Shown: positions 1 to 11,824, counted from the first letter of the stretch. The stretch is 64,000 nt of DNA from Undaria pinnatifida (GCA_012845835.1 JABAKD010000022.1:5467444-5531443), one strand, 5' to 3'. Translations and numbers: made by a program. The notes: a model not told the origin generated them from the letters alone.

Positions 1-1372
1 ATTCACACACCACCATTCTCTGAACACGCCCCCCCCCCCCCCCCCCCTCCCCCTCCCGCCTCCAGCCCGCGCGCTATTACCCACGGCCAGCGCACGGCGA
101 GGCATTCATCGATCGCTATGTACGGCAATGGTCCCGGCTATTTTATGTACTTACGGACGCACAGCTGTACGCGCGTCACATGTTTTTTCATTTGGCCCCT
201 GCCCCCTCCGCTACACCGCCTGCCGAAAGCGGCAAAGCCGTAACCCTGGACAATTTAATGCCCTTTCTTTTTGGCTCAACCATCGACCAAAACCAATCAC
301 CAGACGTAATACTATACCAACAACCATCGCCCCCGCCCAACCCTACCCTGCCTGTGGTCTGTGGCACGTATGACACATACTGCATACTGCTATTATTCTG
401 CTGTAGTAATGCTACAAGAAAGTTGGTTGGTCAGTCGTACAGTACAGAACCTACCTGTTGTGCGTGTGCTGTTTTGAGAGACAGCCGACGAGCTACTATT
501 CTGTTAAACAATTCAATTTGGACCTCCCCTTCCCCCCCCCCAACTACCCGGTAAGTAGGTATAATATGTACCTCAGCATCGCTCTCGTCCACCCAAAATA
601 AATCTATACACGCATGATATCATCGTATTAATAGCGTGAGAGCGATCATTCCAAGACCTTCCGTCCGTCCGCGCTATTAATGACAAAAAAAGCGAAAAAA
701 ATGTATAAGGGGGGTTGACGCGAAATAATATGCACCGACATCATAAGTCAATCTGCCAGTAACTCATCACAAATCAAATCGAAACCCACAAAAAAAAACA
801 AAAATCGTACACAGGTACATAGCAACATCATATTCCGCACGTATCGATTATACGAAGTTGGAAAATAAGGAAGAAAAAAAAACGTCACCGAAGTTTTGTT
901 CACGAATTTCAAAATAAAAATGGCTTGTAGGAGCAAAATCATACTACAAAAAAGTATACGAGCGACTTATATACGTATACTTCGGAAAGCAGATGAAAAG
1001 TGAGCAAAAACCAAAACGTAACCCCATCCCCCAGCGTCATCTTTCATCCTTTTTCATCACACGATCACACCATTCTTTGTATTATTCAAGTCATTCATAC
1101 ACAAAAAATTAACAGTACCACCAACAAACAACGGGGATTTTACTGAAGACTGTGAGTCTGATCGTAAATATAAGCAATGTTGTGAGCCGAACAAAAAGTC
1201 TAAACCTGCTTTATATTTATGATCACAAATATAGGCAACTTATTGAGCCAAACAAAAGTTCTCAACCTGCCTTAAATTTACGATCAGACTGGTATAAAAA
1301 AGATGAGACAGGCAGGCAAGACACCCACCGATCTCTCTCTAGCATAGCTCCGCCCCTCGCCCCCCCCCTCCT
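1..1372. other. No gene recognised; AT-rich spacer
   Basis: Nothing convincingly coding is visible on either strand. Positions 30-46 are a poly-C run, followed by a C/T-rich stretch. From about 600 to 1370 the sequence is AT-rich with stop codons in all frames. Short open frames here lack any family resemblance. Confidence 0.6.
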
Positions 1373-2353
1373 CTAGCACGACGTGCTCAGCCTGAGTCTG
1401 TACATGCCACCTGATACACATCTCCTTCCGGGGGGCGCAATGACGCGCGGAGTGCGAAGCGCCGTCGGCTTGAAGAACACAGCAGACGGCCCAGCCCCAA
1501 CACCCGGGACATCCTTTTCGGCAGCAGCAGCAGCAGCAGCAGCCGGAACGCGCAGGCGTCCAGCATCCCGCGGCCGCATCTCCTCCTGCCCCACGCATGC
1601 CGAGTTCAAGTCGGGGCCGCGCCGGCCTGGGGCGGGGGAGGCACGCCCGTGGGAAGGCCGGGCCGAGTAGGCCACGGCATGGGCTGAGGGATAGCGGCCG
1701 AGAGCCGAGGGGGCCACTGAACGCCCAACATGAGCGCTCATACCCCCCCCTGCTGATTGCTCACCTCGGCAGCTGCTGCTGATATTTTTGCTACTGCCGT
1801 TGGTGCTGCGGTCCTCCACCACCACGTTCCTTCGATTGTTGTCCTCGTATCGGTCATCCTCCTTCACCCCCTCTAGCTGAAAGAGGCAGTCCACGTCCTC
1901 CTCCTCTTCCCCTTCCTCGTCGTCGCCATAGCACGGCGTGACCGAGGGAGTGGCGATCTCCCGCTCGGCATCGTGTGCTGGAGTTGTTTTCCCGTTGGAA
2001 GGAGGGGCAGCAGCGACCACCGCCTGAGAAGCCTGAGTTTCCAGAACAGGGGTTGCAGACCGCCTTGAAGACCCGCGGTTGAGGGAGGCGCGCACCTGAG
2101 CAGGGTCACACCCCGCTTCGAAGACACCCGCGTACTCGGACACTGCAGCCGTGCTCGGCGAGTATCCCACGCCCCCAGCGTCGCTGCCTGCTCCCGGCAC
2201 CACGTCGTAGTACATGATGGGCATAACTGCCCGCTTGGGGCGGGGGGCCGTGAGGCGGAGAGGGGCGAAGCCCATGCCCGTTTCGGCAGCGACAGCACCG
2301 CGCAAGGAGCACGGCACGACGAGGGTGGACGGAGAGGAGCGAAGGCCGAACAT
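1373..2353 (-). CDS. Hypothetical disordered protein or exon
   Basis: An open frame of 326 codons on the minus strand lies in a GC-rich island between AT-rich flanks. I do not recognise a family. The product would be low-complexity: Ala/Ser/Gly-rich, with a strongly acidic stretch around residues 145-155 (DDEEGEEEEDVD) and a poly-Ala run near residue 270 encoded by a CAG-type repeat. No signal peptide or membrane segment is seen. A good minus-strand splice donor (GAG then GTGAGC, exon edge at 1765) lies inside the frame, so the true coding part may be only 1765-2353 with later exons elsewhere. A shorter overlapping frame (1873-2493, minus) competes. Existence as a gene is an inference from frame length and base composition. 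Confidence 0.4.
   Translation of the reverse strand: MFGLRSSPSTLVVPCSLRGAVAAETGMGFAPLRLTAPRPKRAVMPIMYYDVVPGAGSDAGGVGYSPSTAAVSEYAGVFEAGCDPAQVRASLNRGSSRRSATPVLETQASQAVVAAAPPSNGKTTPAHDAEREIATPSVTPCYGDDEEGEEEEDVDCLFQLEGVKEDDRYEDNNRRNVVVEDRSTNGSSKNISSSCRGEQSAGGGMSAHVGRSVAPSALGRYPSAHAVAYSARPSHGRASPAPGRRGPDLNSACVGQEEMRPRDAGRLRVPAAAAAAAAEKDVPGVGAGPSAVFFKPTALRTPRVIAPPGRRCVSGGMYRLRLSTSC
1519..1542. repeat. (CAG)n microsatellite
   Basis: A short run of CAG triplets, which encodes the poly-Ala stretch if the minus-strand frame over it is real. Confidence 0.8.
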
Positions 2354-3240
2354 TCTATGTGGTAGGGAGCTGGCGCGGTGCCGGAGCTATGATGAACCAG
2401 GCGGGAAGGAGATGGTGGTGGTGGTGTTGTTGCTGTTCCGGCAGATTCAGAGATTCCCAATTGGTGACTCTCGGAGTTCGTGCGGCCTCTCAAAGGAAAA
2501 GAACCAATTCTTCACGCGAAAGAGACGAGATTGGAAGGGGAGGCTAAGCTAAGGGGGGGGAGGGAGGAAATAAGGAAATTGAGGGGCGAGACCTCTCAGG
2601 GACGATACAGACGACGCTCCCGTGCAGTTGACGTGATTGACGTTGGTGTTCTTGGGCAATCGCTAAGTGTGCAGTGGTGTAGATTGGTTGTGGTGCGATG
2701 TTGTTGGGTGGGCCACGATGAGAATATTCCGTCCCCTTTCTATAAACGCCTTCTAGAAACTGAAAGAGGGTGGTAGAGCGGTACTTTTTACGAAACTCTG
2801 TTTTCATCAGCATCAGCATTCCTCCGCGCTTCGAGCACAAAGACACTGCTACTACTGCTGTGTCAGCTGTCCGTACGTCGCTTGCTGGCTGGCGGCGCAA
2901 CGATGGGTCGTTTCGCCCAGGTGAGATGCTTTACAGACGAGTCGAATTGATCATGAGTGCGATGAACGTAGCACCGAACGGTATTCCGAGCCGTATTGGG
3001 ACTTGACCTTCGAGGCAGCACAAGCGTGATTGATGATGAGAGACGTCTTTGTGTTTTTGTTGTTCGAAGCAGGCAGAAGAGGATTCTGTTTTTTTTTTTA
3101 CGAGCACCACTACAATGCAATGGACTAAACATATTCGAAAATATAATATTTGTATGGATTTCATATTAATGGATACACGGTTCTTATATTGACGTGTACA
3201 GGTGTACCGCGTACCAGGTACACCGTCGTAGTCGCGCGCA
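2354..3240. other. Spacer, nothing recognised
   Basis: Short overlapping frames occur on both strands, but none is protein-like. The composition drifts from GC-rich to AT-rich. A T-run lies at 3090-3100. Confidence 0.5.
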
Positions 3241-3401
3241 AGTGCGGCACCCTTTGGAGCGGTGCCCGAGTTTAGTGCGGTGAGAATCGCTCGTCACGAC
3301 CTGCTAGTACTATAGACTACTAATAATCTACTGCGCCATCCCGGGATAGTGCGAGGTCCCACTTTAGTGCAGGTATCGTTTAGTGACAAGGCGCCGCACT
3401 A
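3241..3401. mobile_element. MITE-like element, copy 1
   Basis: The ends form short inverted repeats: AGTGCGGCACC at the left and GGCGCCGCACT at the right. The interior repeats the motif TTTAGTGC. A second copy with the same ends and internal order lies at 41997-42149. About 160 bp with no coding capacity, so probably a non-autonomous DNA element. Confidence 0.55.
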
Positions 3402-3697
3402 CTGAGGGATCACGACTGCTGTAGAGCAGGCTGCGCGGGGAGTACATTTGTCACCATAGACCGACCATGCCTGCTGTACCCCACCTACCACTACCTCCAC
3501 CCACCACTTCCTCCCTCTGATTATCTTCTCTCTCTGCGTCTCATGTATTCGCTTGTGCACACACCGCAATCGGCTGCTTGCTCTGACAGGAGAGCCACAC
3601 AGACCTGCGGGAGTGGTACGTACATTGCCTCGATTTTCGGACTCTCAAACGACGCCTTATCGACGACCCCCCCGACCCGTACGATGACCACCCCTCC

Positions 3698-4045
3698 ATG
3701 GCGGGACCGGCCGAAGCAGCAACAGCAGCAACATCAGACGGGACGGATACCGTGCAAGGTGGCCCGTCATCCACTGTTTCACCGTGCGGTAGTGGTAGAG
3801 GCCTTCTAGCCGACCCTGGGAGGGGTGGTTTAGGGGCATCGTCGGCCTCGGGGACGGAGGGCAACCTTTCTCAGGAAAGATGGAGAATGCAAGAGGGAGG
3901 GGGGGTAGGTGGAGGGACTCCCATCGTGTTTCCGAACCCGTCGAGCAGGGTATTCATGTTCGAGATTAACCAGGTGGGTGCCGTGTGCATGTTCTTGTTG
4001 ATGACCGTACCGGCTGTAGTCCTTTACTTTCTTCAGCAGTTCTGA
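3698..4045 (+). CDS. Hypothetical small protein with C-terminal membrane anchor
   Basis: A 115-codon open frame begins at an ATG in a reasonable context (CC before, G after) within a local GC-rich island. I do not recognise the family. The first 85 residues are Gly/Ser/Ala/Thr-rich and probably disordered. The last 25 contain one strongly hydrophobic segment (from VGAVCMFLLM to about VVLYFL) followed by only three residues, QQF. That is the layout of a tail-anchored membrane protein. A GTGGGT immediately after FEINQ could instead be a splice donor, in which case the hydrophobic tail would be intron. Support is limited to frame, composition and topology. Confidence 0.4.
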   Translation: MAGPAEAATAATSDGTDTVQGGPSSTVSPCGSGRGLLADPGRGGLGASSASGTEGNLSQERWRMQEGGGVGGGTPIVFPNPSSRVFMFEINQVGAVCMFLLMTVPAVVLYFLQQF

Positions 4046-5503
4046 TGTTCTGTCGGATGGTGTACGAGTACGTACTCGTATAGTATAATAAAATAATATT
4101 AGTCTAGTGGACCTTATTTTAAAACTTGGAAAAAGGTCATTTCTGTCGTTGTTTTTGCCTCCGAAATAATGCACACCGACGCTGTGATTCGTAGTTTTTA
4201 CAGCTTCACGCTTCGGGACAGCGAATGAGCGAACGAGGCGTTTGCGCCCTTGCTTCCTGCCGCAGTGCCGGTACATAGGACACATACCTACAACGAGCTC
4301 TTGCACCTCACGCCTCACGGCCTACTCACGGCACGGCAACAGCACAACAGCAGCACGCAATAAAATACCAGAGGGTATGAAATAGGGGTTTTGACACATA
4401 TAGTGAGTTTTTTTATACTCGGGGGACAGGGGTCATGTCTGAACAGGCGAAATCGCGTCGGGACAGACAGGTGTCTTGACAACACGTGACCGTTCTCTGA
4501 CATGATTTGTGCTTTGGCGCTGGTTGCGTGGCGCCCGCTTGGCTGGCATGTCGACGGCGTTTGATTTTTGGGTTGTTGGCATTCTACTCCCTTCGCCCCC
4601 CCTTCCCCCCCCCCCTCCCGCTCGTCCACTTGGCTCACCTTTTCTCTCCTTTTTCACAACGAAATATACGGCAAGAGTAGTACGGAGTGTGATACCTACT
4701 ATAGACCGCAGCAGTTTTGAATACTCAGGCCGGGTACTCGTACTAGTTGCTCGAGTAAATAAACGCTACTTCTCTGTATAACACGTGTCGTTTTTTTTTT
4801 TTTTTATTCTTCCTTTTTTTTTTTTCATGGTCTGGTTTGTTTTGTTGTGTTCTCGTACCCGTTGCGCTAGCATTTCACTTGCTTTGTCTTGATGAATTGC
4901 GACTGTTTTACTCTGTTTCACAGCAGTCTGTATCTCTCTAGGGTCGAGAAATCAGCACGGGCACAGGGTGTACTGATGTCGGGTAGAAAGAACGGTTTAA
5001 TGTGAAGAAAACACACAACACACAAAACACACTGCAATCTGTTGTGATGAACTATCATACTCTCAATTTCAAGGATATTAATAGCGCTCCAAATGTACAT
5101 ACGACGCCGTTCTTATATTTGTAGCCTGCGAGTACAGTATACGATACGAAGGAGTATCTCGCAGTGGTGGGAATAAGGATTAACACCAAGGCGGACCATG
5201 GACTGTGCCTGCCTGTGCTGGATGCTGAATGTCGCTGTCCCTGGGTGGAAGTAACGTTTTTTCGTGATCGACAACACACCAACAACACGCGACAATACGG
5301 CATTTACTAGTCTACCGCCGTGTTCGAATGGGAAATGCTTATCACACCCCCTCGGATATACTCCGAGTATGTCAATTCCGCTCTTCTCGACGGCTGGTAG
5401 AGTGCCAACGCCGACAACTCTGAGGAAGAGCACGAGGAAACCCCTGCACGAGATCTTCCGAAAGTCTCCATCTTCGTTGTATATTCGTACCCTCCTTGTT
5501 ATT
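4046..5503. other. Spacer, nothing recognised
   Basis: AT-rich with T-runs (about 4791-4825) and a C-run (4595-4620). The open frames have no recognisable domain. Confidence 0.5.
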
Positions 5504-5588
5504 AACGCCTTTTCAACTGGAAACCCGTTTTCGGGGACGAATCTACTTGGATTTAGTATAGGGATGGGTTTTGGGGCTCTATAGGGAC
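5504..5588 (-). repeat. Short dispersed repeat M2
   Basis: An 85-bp unit running from AACGCCTTTTCAACTGG to GGGCTCTATAGGG. Near-identical units lie at 9927-10009, 12357-12440, 28389-28481 and 28664-28748. The two edges are roughly complementary (AACCCCTT and AAGGGGTT), as in a very short MITE. Confidence 0.6.
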
Positions 5589-5669
5589 CAATACTGCTGT
5601 ATATTGGAGATTACCTTTGAAACTCGCCCCAAGGTGTGTTAATTATTGCTGTTATATATGTACGGTTTG

Positions 5670-5880
5670 CCCCCCTCAAGCGGGTTACACCAGGTTCCGT
5701 TCGCAGAGCAAGGCTGAACGTCTTAGTCCTGTTGACCCTGGCATTAGCAGGGGAGTCACCGACCTGCATCCTTCACGGGGCTATACACACTCCGTAACAC
5801 GCGCGATCGAAGTATCACACTCAGCTTGCGAAGCTGAGTTTTGATCAAATTCCTTCTTGATCGATCTCACAACTCATGTG
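5670..5880 (+). repeat. Dispersed repeat R1
   Basis: Carries the series ...GCTGAACGTCTTAGTCC..., ...CCTTCACGGGG..., ...CACGCGCGATCGAAGTATCAC..., ending in a GATCTCACA segment. The same order of blocks recurs at 11225-11365, 35660-35900 (minus), 40195-40480 and 54855-55075, and partly at 7330-7560, 20165-20260 and 30600-30770. Non-coding dispersed family of about 200 bp. Confidence 0.65.
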
Positions 5881-6371
5881 TATTTTCCCATTTTCTTTGA
5901 ATATACGGTAAACAACACACAACCCACAACATGTTTGCATCATCGCCATACGTGCAGTCCGCAGTTTCATGCACGCTTGTACCATTCCTGGTATTTGGCA
6001 CAATTAATACAGTATATACGAGTATTACTTGGAGGCAAACTGCTGCTGTGCGCACCTGTATGTGAGTATGATATCTGGTGGCAGAGCTATGATAAAATAC
6101 AAGATGTCAAAATACGCTTCAGCTGTGAGATCGACCAGACAGAGGGGATTTTCAATAAAATTATATTGTGGTAACCACAGGGTAGTTGCTAGATGGTAGG
6201 TGCTAGATGCACCTGCAAGCCCGTCGTACGTGATGGAAACGCTTTTCGATGGTGCTTGGTGGCATGATATCATATAGCGGGCATCTCGTGTACCATGTAC
6301 CCGTATGTGATCGTTTATATTTCATACCGTATCACTTACAGGTATCGCACAGAGAGAAGTTTAATCTGATA

Positions 6372-6512
6372 GAGGAAGAACGACGGGGGGGCGGGGAGAA
6401 AAGAGAGAGAGAAGGGCGAGGCGGGCCGGGCGGGGGGGTGTACCCATTTCCTGGGGGAGGTGGAGAAGGGGAGATGTAGAGATATATGGAGAGAGGTTGG
6501 GGGGGGGGGGGC
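6372..6512. repeat. G-rich purine tract
   Basis: GGGGAGA-type low-complexity sequence with long G runs. Similar purine tracts continue to about 6680. Any open frames across it are composition artefacts. Confidence 0.6.
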
Positions 6513-6892
6513 AGGGACTGAGACATCTAACTCGTATTAATATTTTGAGAGGGACACAAAGAGAGACATGTGGCAGGCATACAGAGATAGGTAACTATTA
6601 ATAGGGGGAGGAGAGGGCTGCGATATGGGAAGCAGAGGGCAGAAGAGCAGGGGGGGGGCAGGGGAGGAGAGGGGGGGTCTCCCACCAGTAGTCACGGCAA
6701 GGCGACGCACGGCGTTTTTCCGCCATGCGCGTTCGTAGAGATTGCCCGCTCTCGAAATCATGGGATTTCACTTTCTCTTTCGCTCGAATCGGTTGTAATG
6801 TGCAGCAGTCTTGGGTACCTAATGGTGTTGCGTTTATCATAATGTGTATCACTGCGGCGTTACTTTTTACCCCGGAGTATTTTTTATTTATT

Positions 6893-7090
6893 TTTTTAGT
6901 TTTATCCTCCGGCGAATGGGGAAAAATAAAGCTCACCACAATTCCACGAATTTTTCATACTCATACTCCTCGTGTGTCCATTTAACCCCAACTGCATTCG
7001 CAACCCAGCTGGTTTTCTGTCGTGTCCTTTGGTTCCTGCGATAGCGATAGCGCGAGCTATCCCCACCGGCGGTCCCCGTTACTACTCCGG
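6893..7090 (+). repeat. Dispersed repeat R2
   Basis: Begins near CCTCCGGCGAATGGGGAAAA, then a TCACCACA...CCACG block. Related copies lie at 19283-19400 and 29895-30065. It ends in a GATAGCG-type motif before the next repeat. Confidence 0.55.
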
Positions 7091-7324
7091 CAGCGCAAGC
7101 TGCCGTTGTATACGGATGTGTATGTCGACCCGACCTGACTGGCCCCTGGGGTTCAGGTGCGATGGAGATAGCCACCCGGAACGACGTAATTCCGGGTAGT
7201 GTGGGACTTGCGAAAGTTCACCCACTGACACCCCCCCGGCCATGAGAAAACAGCCTGACGCCGGACGTGGTCCAGTTACGGTCCACCCTACCCATCCGGG
7301 CGTTGGTCCTCGTTTTTTTTTTGA

Positions 7325-7584
7325 ATGATGAATCAAAAGTGCACTACTCGTACACCCGTGAGATCGAGGATTTCGTCGAAAAACTCGTCTTGGCGAGTTG
7401 TGTGTGATGCTCCGATCGCGCGCGTTACGGAGGGTGTATGTCCTCATGAAGGATATCGCTCGGCGACTCCCCTTAGTACTAATGCTGCGACAGTTTGTAC
7501 GCGTGGTCCGCGCTCCTGCTCACTAAGATCTACCGGCAGTATTATACTATGAGTTAATGTGAGAACAACTACTACTGCTACTGT

Positions 7585-7666
<82 letters not shown>

Positions 7667-7697
7667 GCTACTGCTACTGCTACTGCTGCTCCTACTG

Positions 7698-7732
<35 letters not shown>

Positions 7733-7736
7733 ACTG

Positions 7737-7805
<69 letters not shown>

Positions 7806-7930
7806 TACTACTACTACTACTACTACTAAGTACTAAGGTCGACAGGGTTATGCAAAGTTCAGTCTTGATTCAATCGGTGCGTGGAAACTATAAGCCCGTT
7901 TTGACAGGACAAAATCTGACGGCTGTGGAA
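7325..7930 (-). repeat. R1 copy split by trinucleotide array
   Basis: R1 blocks are recognisable at 7330-7530 (CGATCGCGCGCGTTACGGAG) and again at 7845-7930 (GGAAACTATAAGCCCG). The (TAC)n array lies between them, so the array expanded inside, or inserted into, an R1 copy. Confidence 0.5.
7566..7828. repeat. (TAC)n / (TGC) compound microsatellite
   Basis: Over 250 bp of ACT/TAC triplets with an internal CTG/CTCCTG section. Uninterrupted frames on both strands (poly-Thr, poly-Val) are artefacts of the triplet period. Confidence 0.95.
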
Positions 7931-8293
7931 CGCGCTATTTTTTTTTTGCGTGTACCGGTATTGTCCCATTTCCTGTAGGGGGAGGAGGGGGGAGGGGGGG
8001 GTCGCAATTTAGATCGCATTGCATAGAATCTACTGCACGAATGACGCTTCGAGATCTAGAGAGCTGATGGGTATCAGGCACTTGGTGTTACTTACTATTT
8101 TATACGTGAACGCTACTAATAGTGGTTTAAGGTTCCGTCATATTATTGGGCATTAGTTCATGGCATTCATTCCATAGTGCTGTTGTTTCCGGGCGTACCA
8201 ACAACGCAGCTTGCAAAGATGAGTATTGACCCGAAATTGGTCGAACTCACGGCTGACGTCCTTGAAACATTATTTTGATAAGTATCAACTTTA

Positions 8294-9872
8294 GGCCATT
8301 TCCTATACAGTCGGATTTGTCAGTCGAAAACGACCGTTTTCGACTGAAGCCCAAATCGAGCTTTCTTAAGCCATTTCATATACAGTCGGATTTCACCAGT
8401 CGAAAACGGCCCTTTTCGGCTGGACTTTTCTTCGATTGGACTTTTTTTTTTACTGGATTCTTCTGGTCCTTCTTCTTATCGTCAGTCGAGCCGATTTTAT
8501 AGTTGCTCTTCCTAGAGGCAGTTGGTGTGAGGGAGTACTGCTGTATGGCACTCGAAAAACGGTTGGCAGCTTTGTGCTTCGCGCGTTCTTCGCGAGCAAC
8601 GCGTGCTTAATGCGCGACGAACCTTCGTCCTAGCGGGTTGGTGGCGCGGGGCTTAGCCGAAAGCCGCCAAAGCCACGTTCGTGGCGTTGCACTCAGCCGA
8701 GAGCCGCCAAAGCTACAGCAGGCGTACCCGTTGTTGGCAAAATGGCGTCGACAACGCGCGCTACTGCTGTCGTGTAATACACGCTGCTGGCGAGCGGAGC
8801 TAGGAGTGCACCACGCTGACTTGCGGCGAGAAGCAACAGCAGTGATAGCCAAGGCAGCGTCGGCGCTGTTGTATGATACTGCTGTGTGGTACCTGGTGTG
8901 GGTGTGTGTTTTGTGGTGGGATGAGCGATGCGATGGGTTTAAAAACAGGTGAAAAACTTTTTCGACTGAGTTTTTCGGCTGACAGATCCAGTCGAATAAG
9001 TCAAGTTTTTCGACGGGGTCCCCCAGTTGGAAAACTTGAGTCGAAAAAAGTTGAGTCCAAAAAGCTTTTTTTCGTCTTATAGGAAAGCTCGAATTGGGCT
9101 TCAGTCGAAAACAGCCGTTTTCGACAGACAAATTCGACTGTATAAGAATGGCCTTACACAGTCGAAAAAGGGCTTTTCGACTCGACTTTTTTCGACTGAG
9201 TTTTCCGACTGGGGGATCCAGTCGAAAAACTTGACTTATTCGACTGGATCTGTCAGCCGAAAAATTCAGTCGAAAAAGTTTTTCACCTGTTTTTTGAACC
9301 CATCGCATCGCTCATCCCACCACAAAACACACACCCACACGCCCACACACCCATACCAGGTACCACACAGTAGTATCATACAACAGCGCCGACGCTGCCT
9401 TGGCTATCACTGCTGTTGCTTCTCGCCGCAAGTCAGCGTGGTGCACTCCTAGCTCCGCTCGCCAGCAGCGTGTATCACACGACAGCAGTAGCGCGCGTTG
9501 TCGACGCCATTTTGCCAACAACGGGCACGCCTGCTGTAGCTTTGGCGGCTCTCGGCTGAGTGCAACGCCACGAACGTGGCTTTGGCGGCTTTCGGCTGAG
9601 CCCCACGCCACCAACCCTCTAGAACAAAGGATTGTCGCGCGTTAAGCACGCGTTGCTCGCGAAGGACACGCGAAGGACAGAGCTGCCAACCGTTTTTCGA
9701 GTGCCATACAGCAGAACTCCCTCACACCAACTGCCTCTAGGAAGAGCACAAAAACTATAAAATCGGCTCGACTGACGATAAGAAGAAGGACCAGAAGAAT
9801 CCAGTAAAAAAAAAAGTCCAGTCGAAAAGGACCGTTTTCGATTGGCGGAATCCGACTGTATAAGAAATGGCC
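8294..9872. mobile_element. 1.58-kb foldback (large palindromic) element
   Basis: The left arm (8294 to about 9065) and right arm (about 9165 to 9872) are reverse complements of each other over nearly their full length. Examples are GGCCATTTCCTATACAGTCGG at the left end and CCGACTGTATAAGAAATGGCC at the right end. Both arms carry the same 970-3'-style block of inverted, non-coding sequence with CAGTCGAAAA motifs repeated many times. Both ends are flanked by TTA. A 3-bp TTA/TWA duplication with GGCC-type termini is typical of PIF/Harbinger elements, so I infer a Harbinger-derived foldback. The spacer holds an extra copy of the terminal 80 bp. The same frame appears on opposite strands of the two arms, so no real coding is implied. 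Confidence 0.8.
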
Positions 9873-9926
9873 TTACAATTTTGGTTGCTCTGGTGCACGT
9901 TAGCTATATTCGTACATCAAGCCGTA

Positions 9927-10009
9927 CCCCTAAAGAGCCCCAAAATCTCTCACCGCACTAATTCCAAGTAAATTGTCCCCAACAACGGGTTTCCAGTTGT
10001 AAAGGGGTT
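9927..10009 (+). repeat. Short dispersed repeat M2
   Basis: Runs from CCCCTAAAGAGCCCC to GTTTCCAGTTGTAAAGGGGTT-like sequence. Same family as 12357-12440, and opposite in orientation to 5504-5588. Confidence 0.6.
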
Positions 10010-10655
10010 CATGGGGGGCAACATCCTACGGCTGTGGAAATCACACGCGTTTTCGTGGCTCGTATGATATGATATGATAACAAATTGTAGGGAAGGGAAA
10101 CATTTTGGGGAATGGTTGTTGGAGAGTGGAGAGTCATATTAAGAGCGCAAAGAAAGGTGTTCGACTTCTATCGGAACGGCATCATCTGCGCTATTTTACA
10201 TGATTAGGTATTATACCAGGTATTCCATTTTACGCTCGAGACCTGAACATTGAAAATCGGTTAGAAATTTGAATCCGAGGTATATATACGACGTGCGTAG
10301 GTGCAGCAGTTTCCGGCATACCACTACTACTGCTGTGGCGATATCATGGCAGCTTGCAGCCAGCAGCAGTTGCAGAATTGGATACTTTGGTCAATATTCC
10401 ATCTTTCCTTTTACTTCCTGAGTTTTGTGGTTTGTTCTTGGACAACTTCAACAAAGCACGATCGTCATGTCACGCGCCTTGTTTTGCTAATAATATCTGC
10501 GTACGTACGTGGTTTCTGTCATCTGAGTCGCCGTCAGCCTGCAGGCGACAAGCAGTGAAATCCTTGAAGCTTCACTTCACCAACGTCATCATCAGCGATG
10601 ACGCAATAAGTGAGCGCGTCATCTGCACCCCCCCACACTCCCCCGGGTACTATTG

Positions 10656-10963
10656 CCGGTCGCCCCGGTGGCGTATCAGGTTATCCTCGAGACTGGTATA
10701 GGTCAGTTTCGTGAGTTCGAGCCCCGCCGAGCGCATACTCGTATAAATTTGTTGGGACTTTTTCTTGTGCACAAATTGACTTGCGGAAAGCGCGAGAGCG
10801 TGAGTTAGCAACCCTCGATGAAAGATCGACGAGCAGAGGGATTGCTGAACTCCATGCGCGATAAAATTGAAGGCAAGAACCGGGGGGAAGAAGGGACGAC
10901 ACCTGTGACCACGGCTTGTCCAGAAGCTGGAAAGTAAAAGTGTGAGAAAAACAAAACAAAAAG
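10656..10963 (+). repeat. tRNA-derived SINE-like element, copy 1
   Basis: Starts CCGGTCGCCCCGGTGGCG. A pol III box-A-like motif, TGGCGTATCAGG, lies at 10669-10680, and a box-B-like motif, GAGTTCGAGCCCC, at 10713-10725. The 44-nt spacing is suitable for a tRNA-type promoter. A unique body of about 230 bp and an A-rich end (AAAACAAAACAAAAAG) follow. Two further copies share the full length. SINE identity is an inference from boxes, A-rich tail and copy number. Confidence 0.65.
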
Positions 10964-11224
10964 TACTCCGCAGGTCGTTTCAGGTCATGGCAGCGTGCGT
11001 GCGTGTTCTTCCTTTTCTCATTGAACTGTTATTTCCACCCCTCGAAATCCGGCACCCCCAGTGTCCGTGCCGATGCCTCATCCTAACGAGAGACAAGCTC
11101 TGTGGCCACAAAGTACGAGACCGAGATATACGTCGCAAGTACAGCAGTAAGGGTGTTCGGCCGTGCAATGTAGTGCAGACACGTAAAAGGTTGTCTTCAT
11201 CATTGCAAAAAGCACCTCGTACTA

Positions 11225-11365
11225 TGTGCGACCCAGGGGAGTCATCGAGCTATGATATTACCCTTCACGAGGTCGTGAACGTATCGTAGCAAGCGCGATC
11301 GAAGTAGATATCAGGCGCAGTATGCGAAGATAAGTTTCGACGAAATTCTAGATTCAACAGCTGAC
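11225..11365 (+). repeat. Dispersed repeat R1, diverged copy
   Basis: Shares the CTTCACGAGG, CGCGATCGAAGTA and AAGTTTCGACGAAAT blocks with the other R1 copies, in the same order. Confidence 0.45.
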
Positions 11366-11561
11366 ATGTCTCTTTATTTTGTATACGATAGAAGCCCCTC
11401 TCGCTTAACTGCTGGACGCTACACTGCTCTGCTCGTACAGTCAACGGGGAATGGGTGGTTTCTCTATCCGCAGCTTTGTCTATCTTGTCTGCATGCCTGC
11501 ATTTTCTCTTTTTGTCTCCCTGTCTATCTGCCTGCAGTACCCGCAGTTCCGTCCTTTCTCG

Positions 11562-11652
11562 GTCAGTCGGTCGGTCGGTCGGTCGGCCTGTCTGTCTCTC
11601 CGTCTGGGTTTGATGTCTCTGTCTGTCCGTCTGTCGTTCTGTCCGTCTGTGC
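11562..11652. repeat. (GTCG/TGTC) low-complexity tract
   Basis: GGTCGGTCGGTCGG followed by CTGTCTGT-like repeats. Degenerate tetranucleotide microsatellite. Confidence 0.7.
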
Positions 11653-11824
11653 GTTTGCTGTTTTCACCTTATACTTATATGGTGCATAATTGTGTTGGCA
11701 TGTTTAACATAACTGGTAACTCATCGTGTTGGACAAGTTAAAACGCATCTACAATAGCGTACGGAAGCCCTCTAATGCATAATGTCTTGATGTCAACACC
11801 GTCAACACCGTCGTATTGTGTGTG

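Noticed and set aside
7444-7978. Poly-Thr and poly-Val frames
   Set aside because: Products of the (TAC)n microsatellite, open in all frames because the triplet contains no stop.
8607-9614. 233-codon minus-strand frame and matching frames on the other arm
   Set aside because: They lie in the inverted arms of the foldback element. The same sequence appears on both strands, with no domain.
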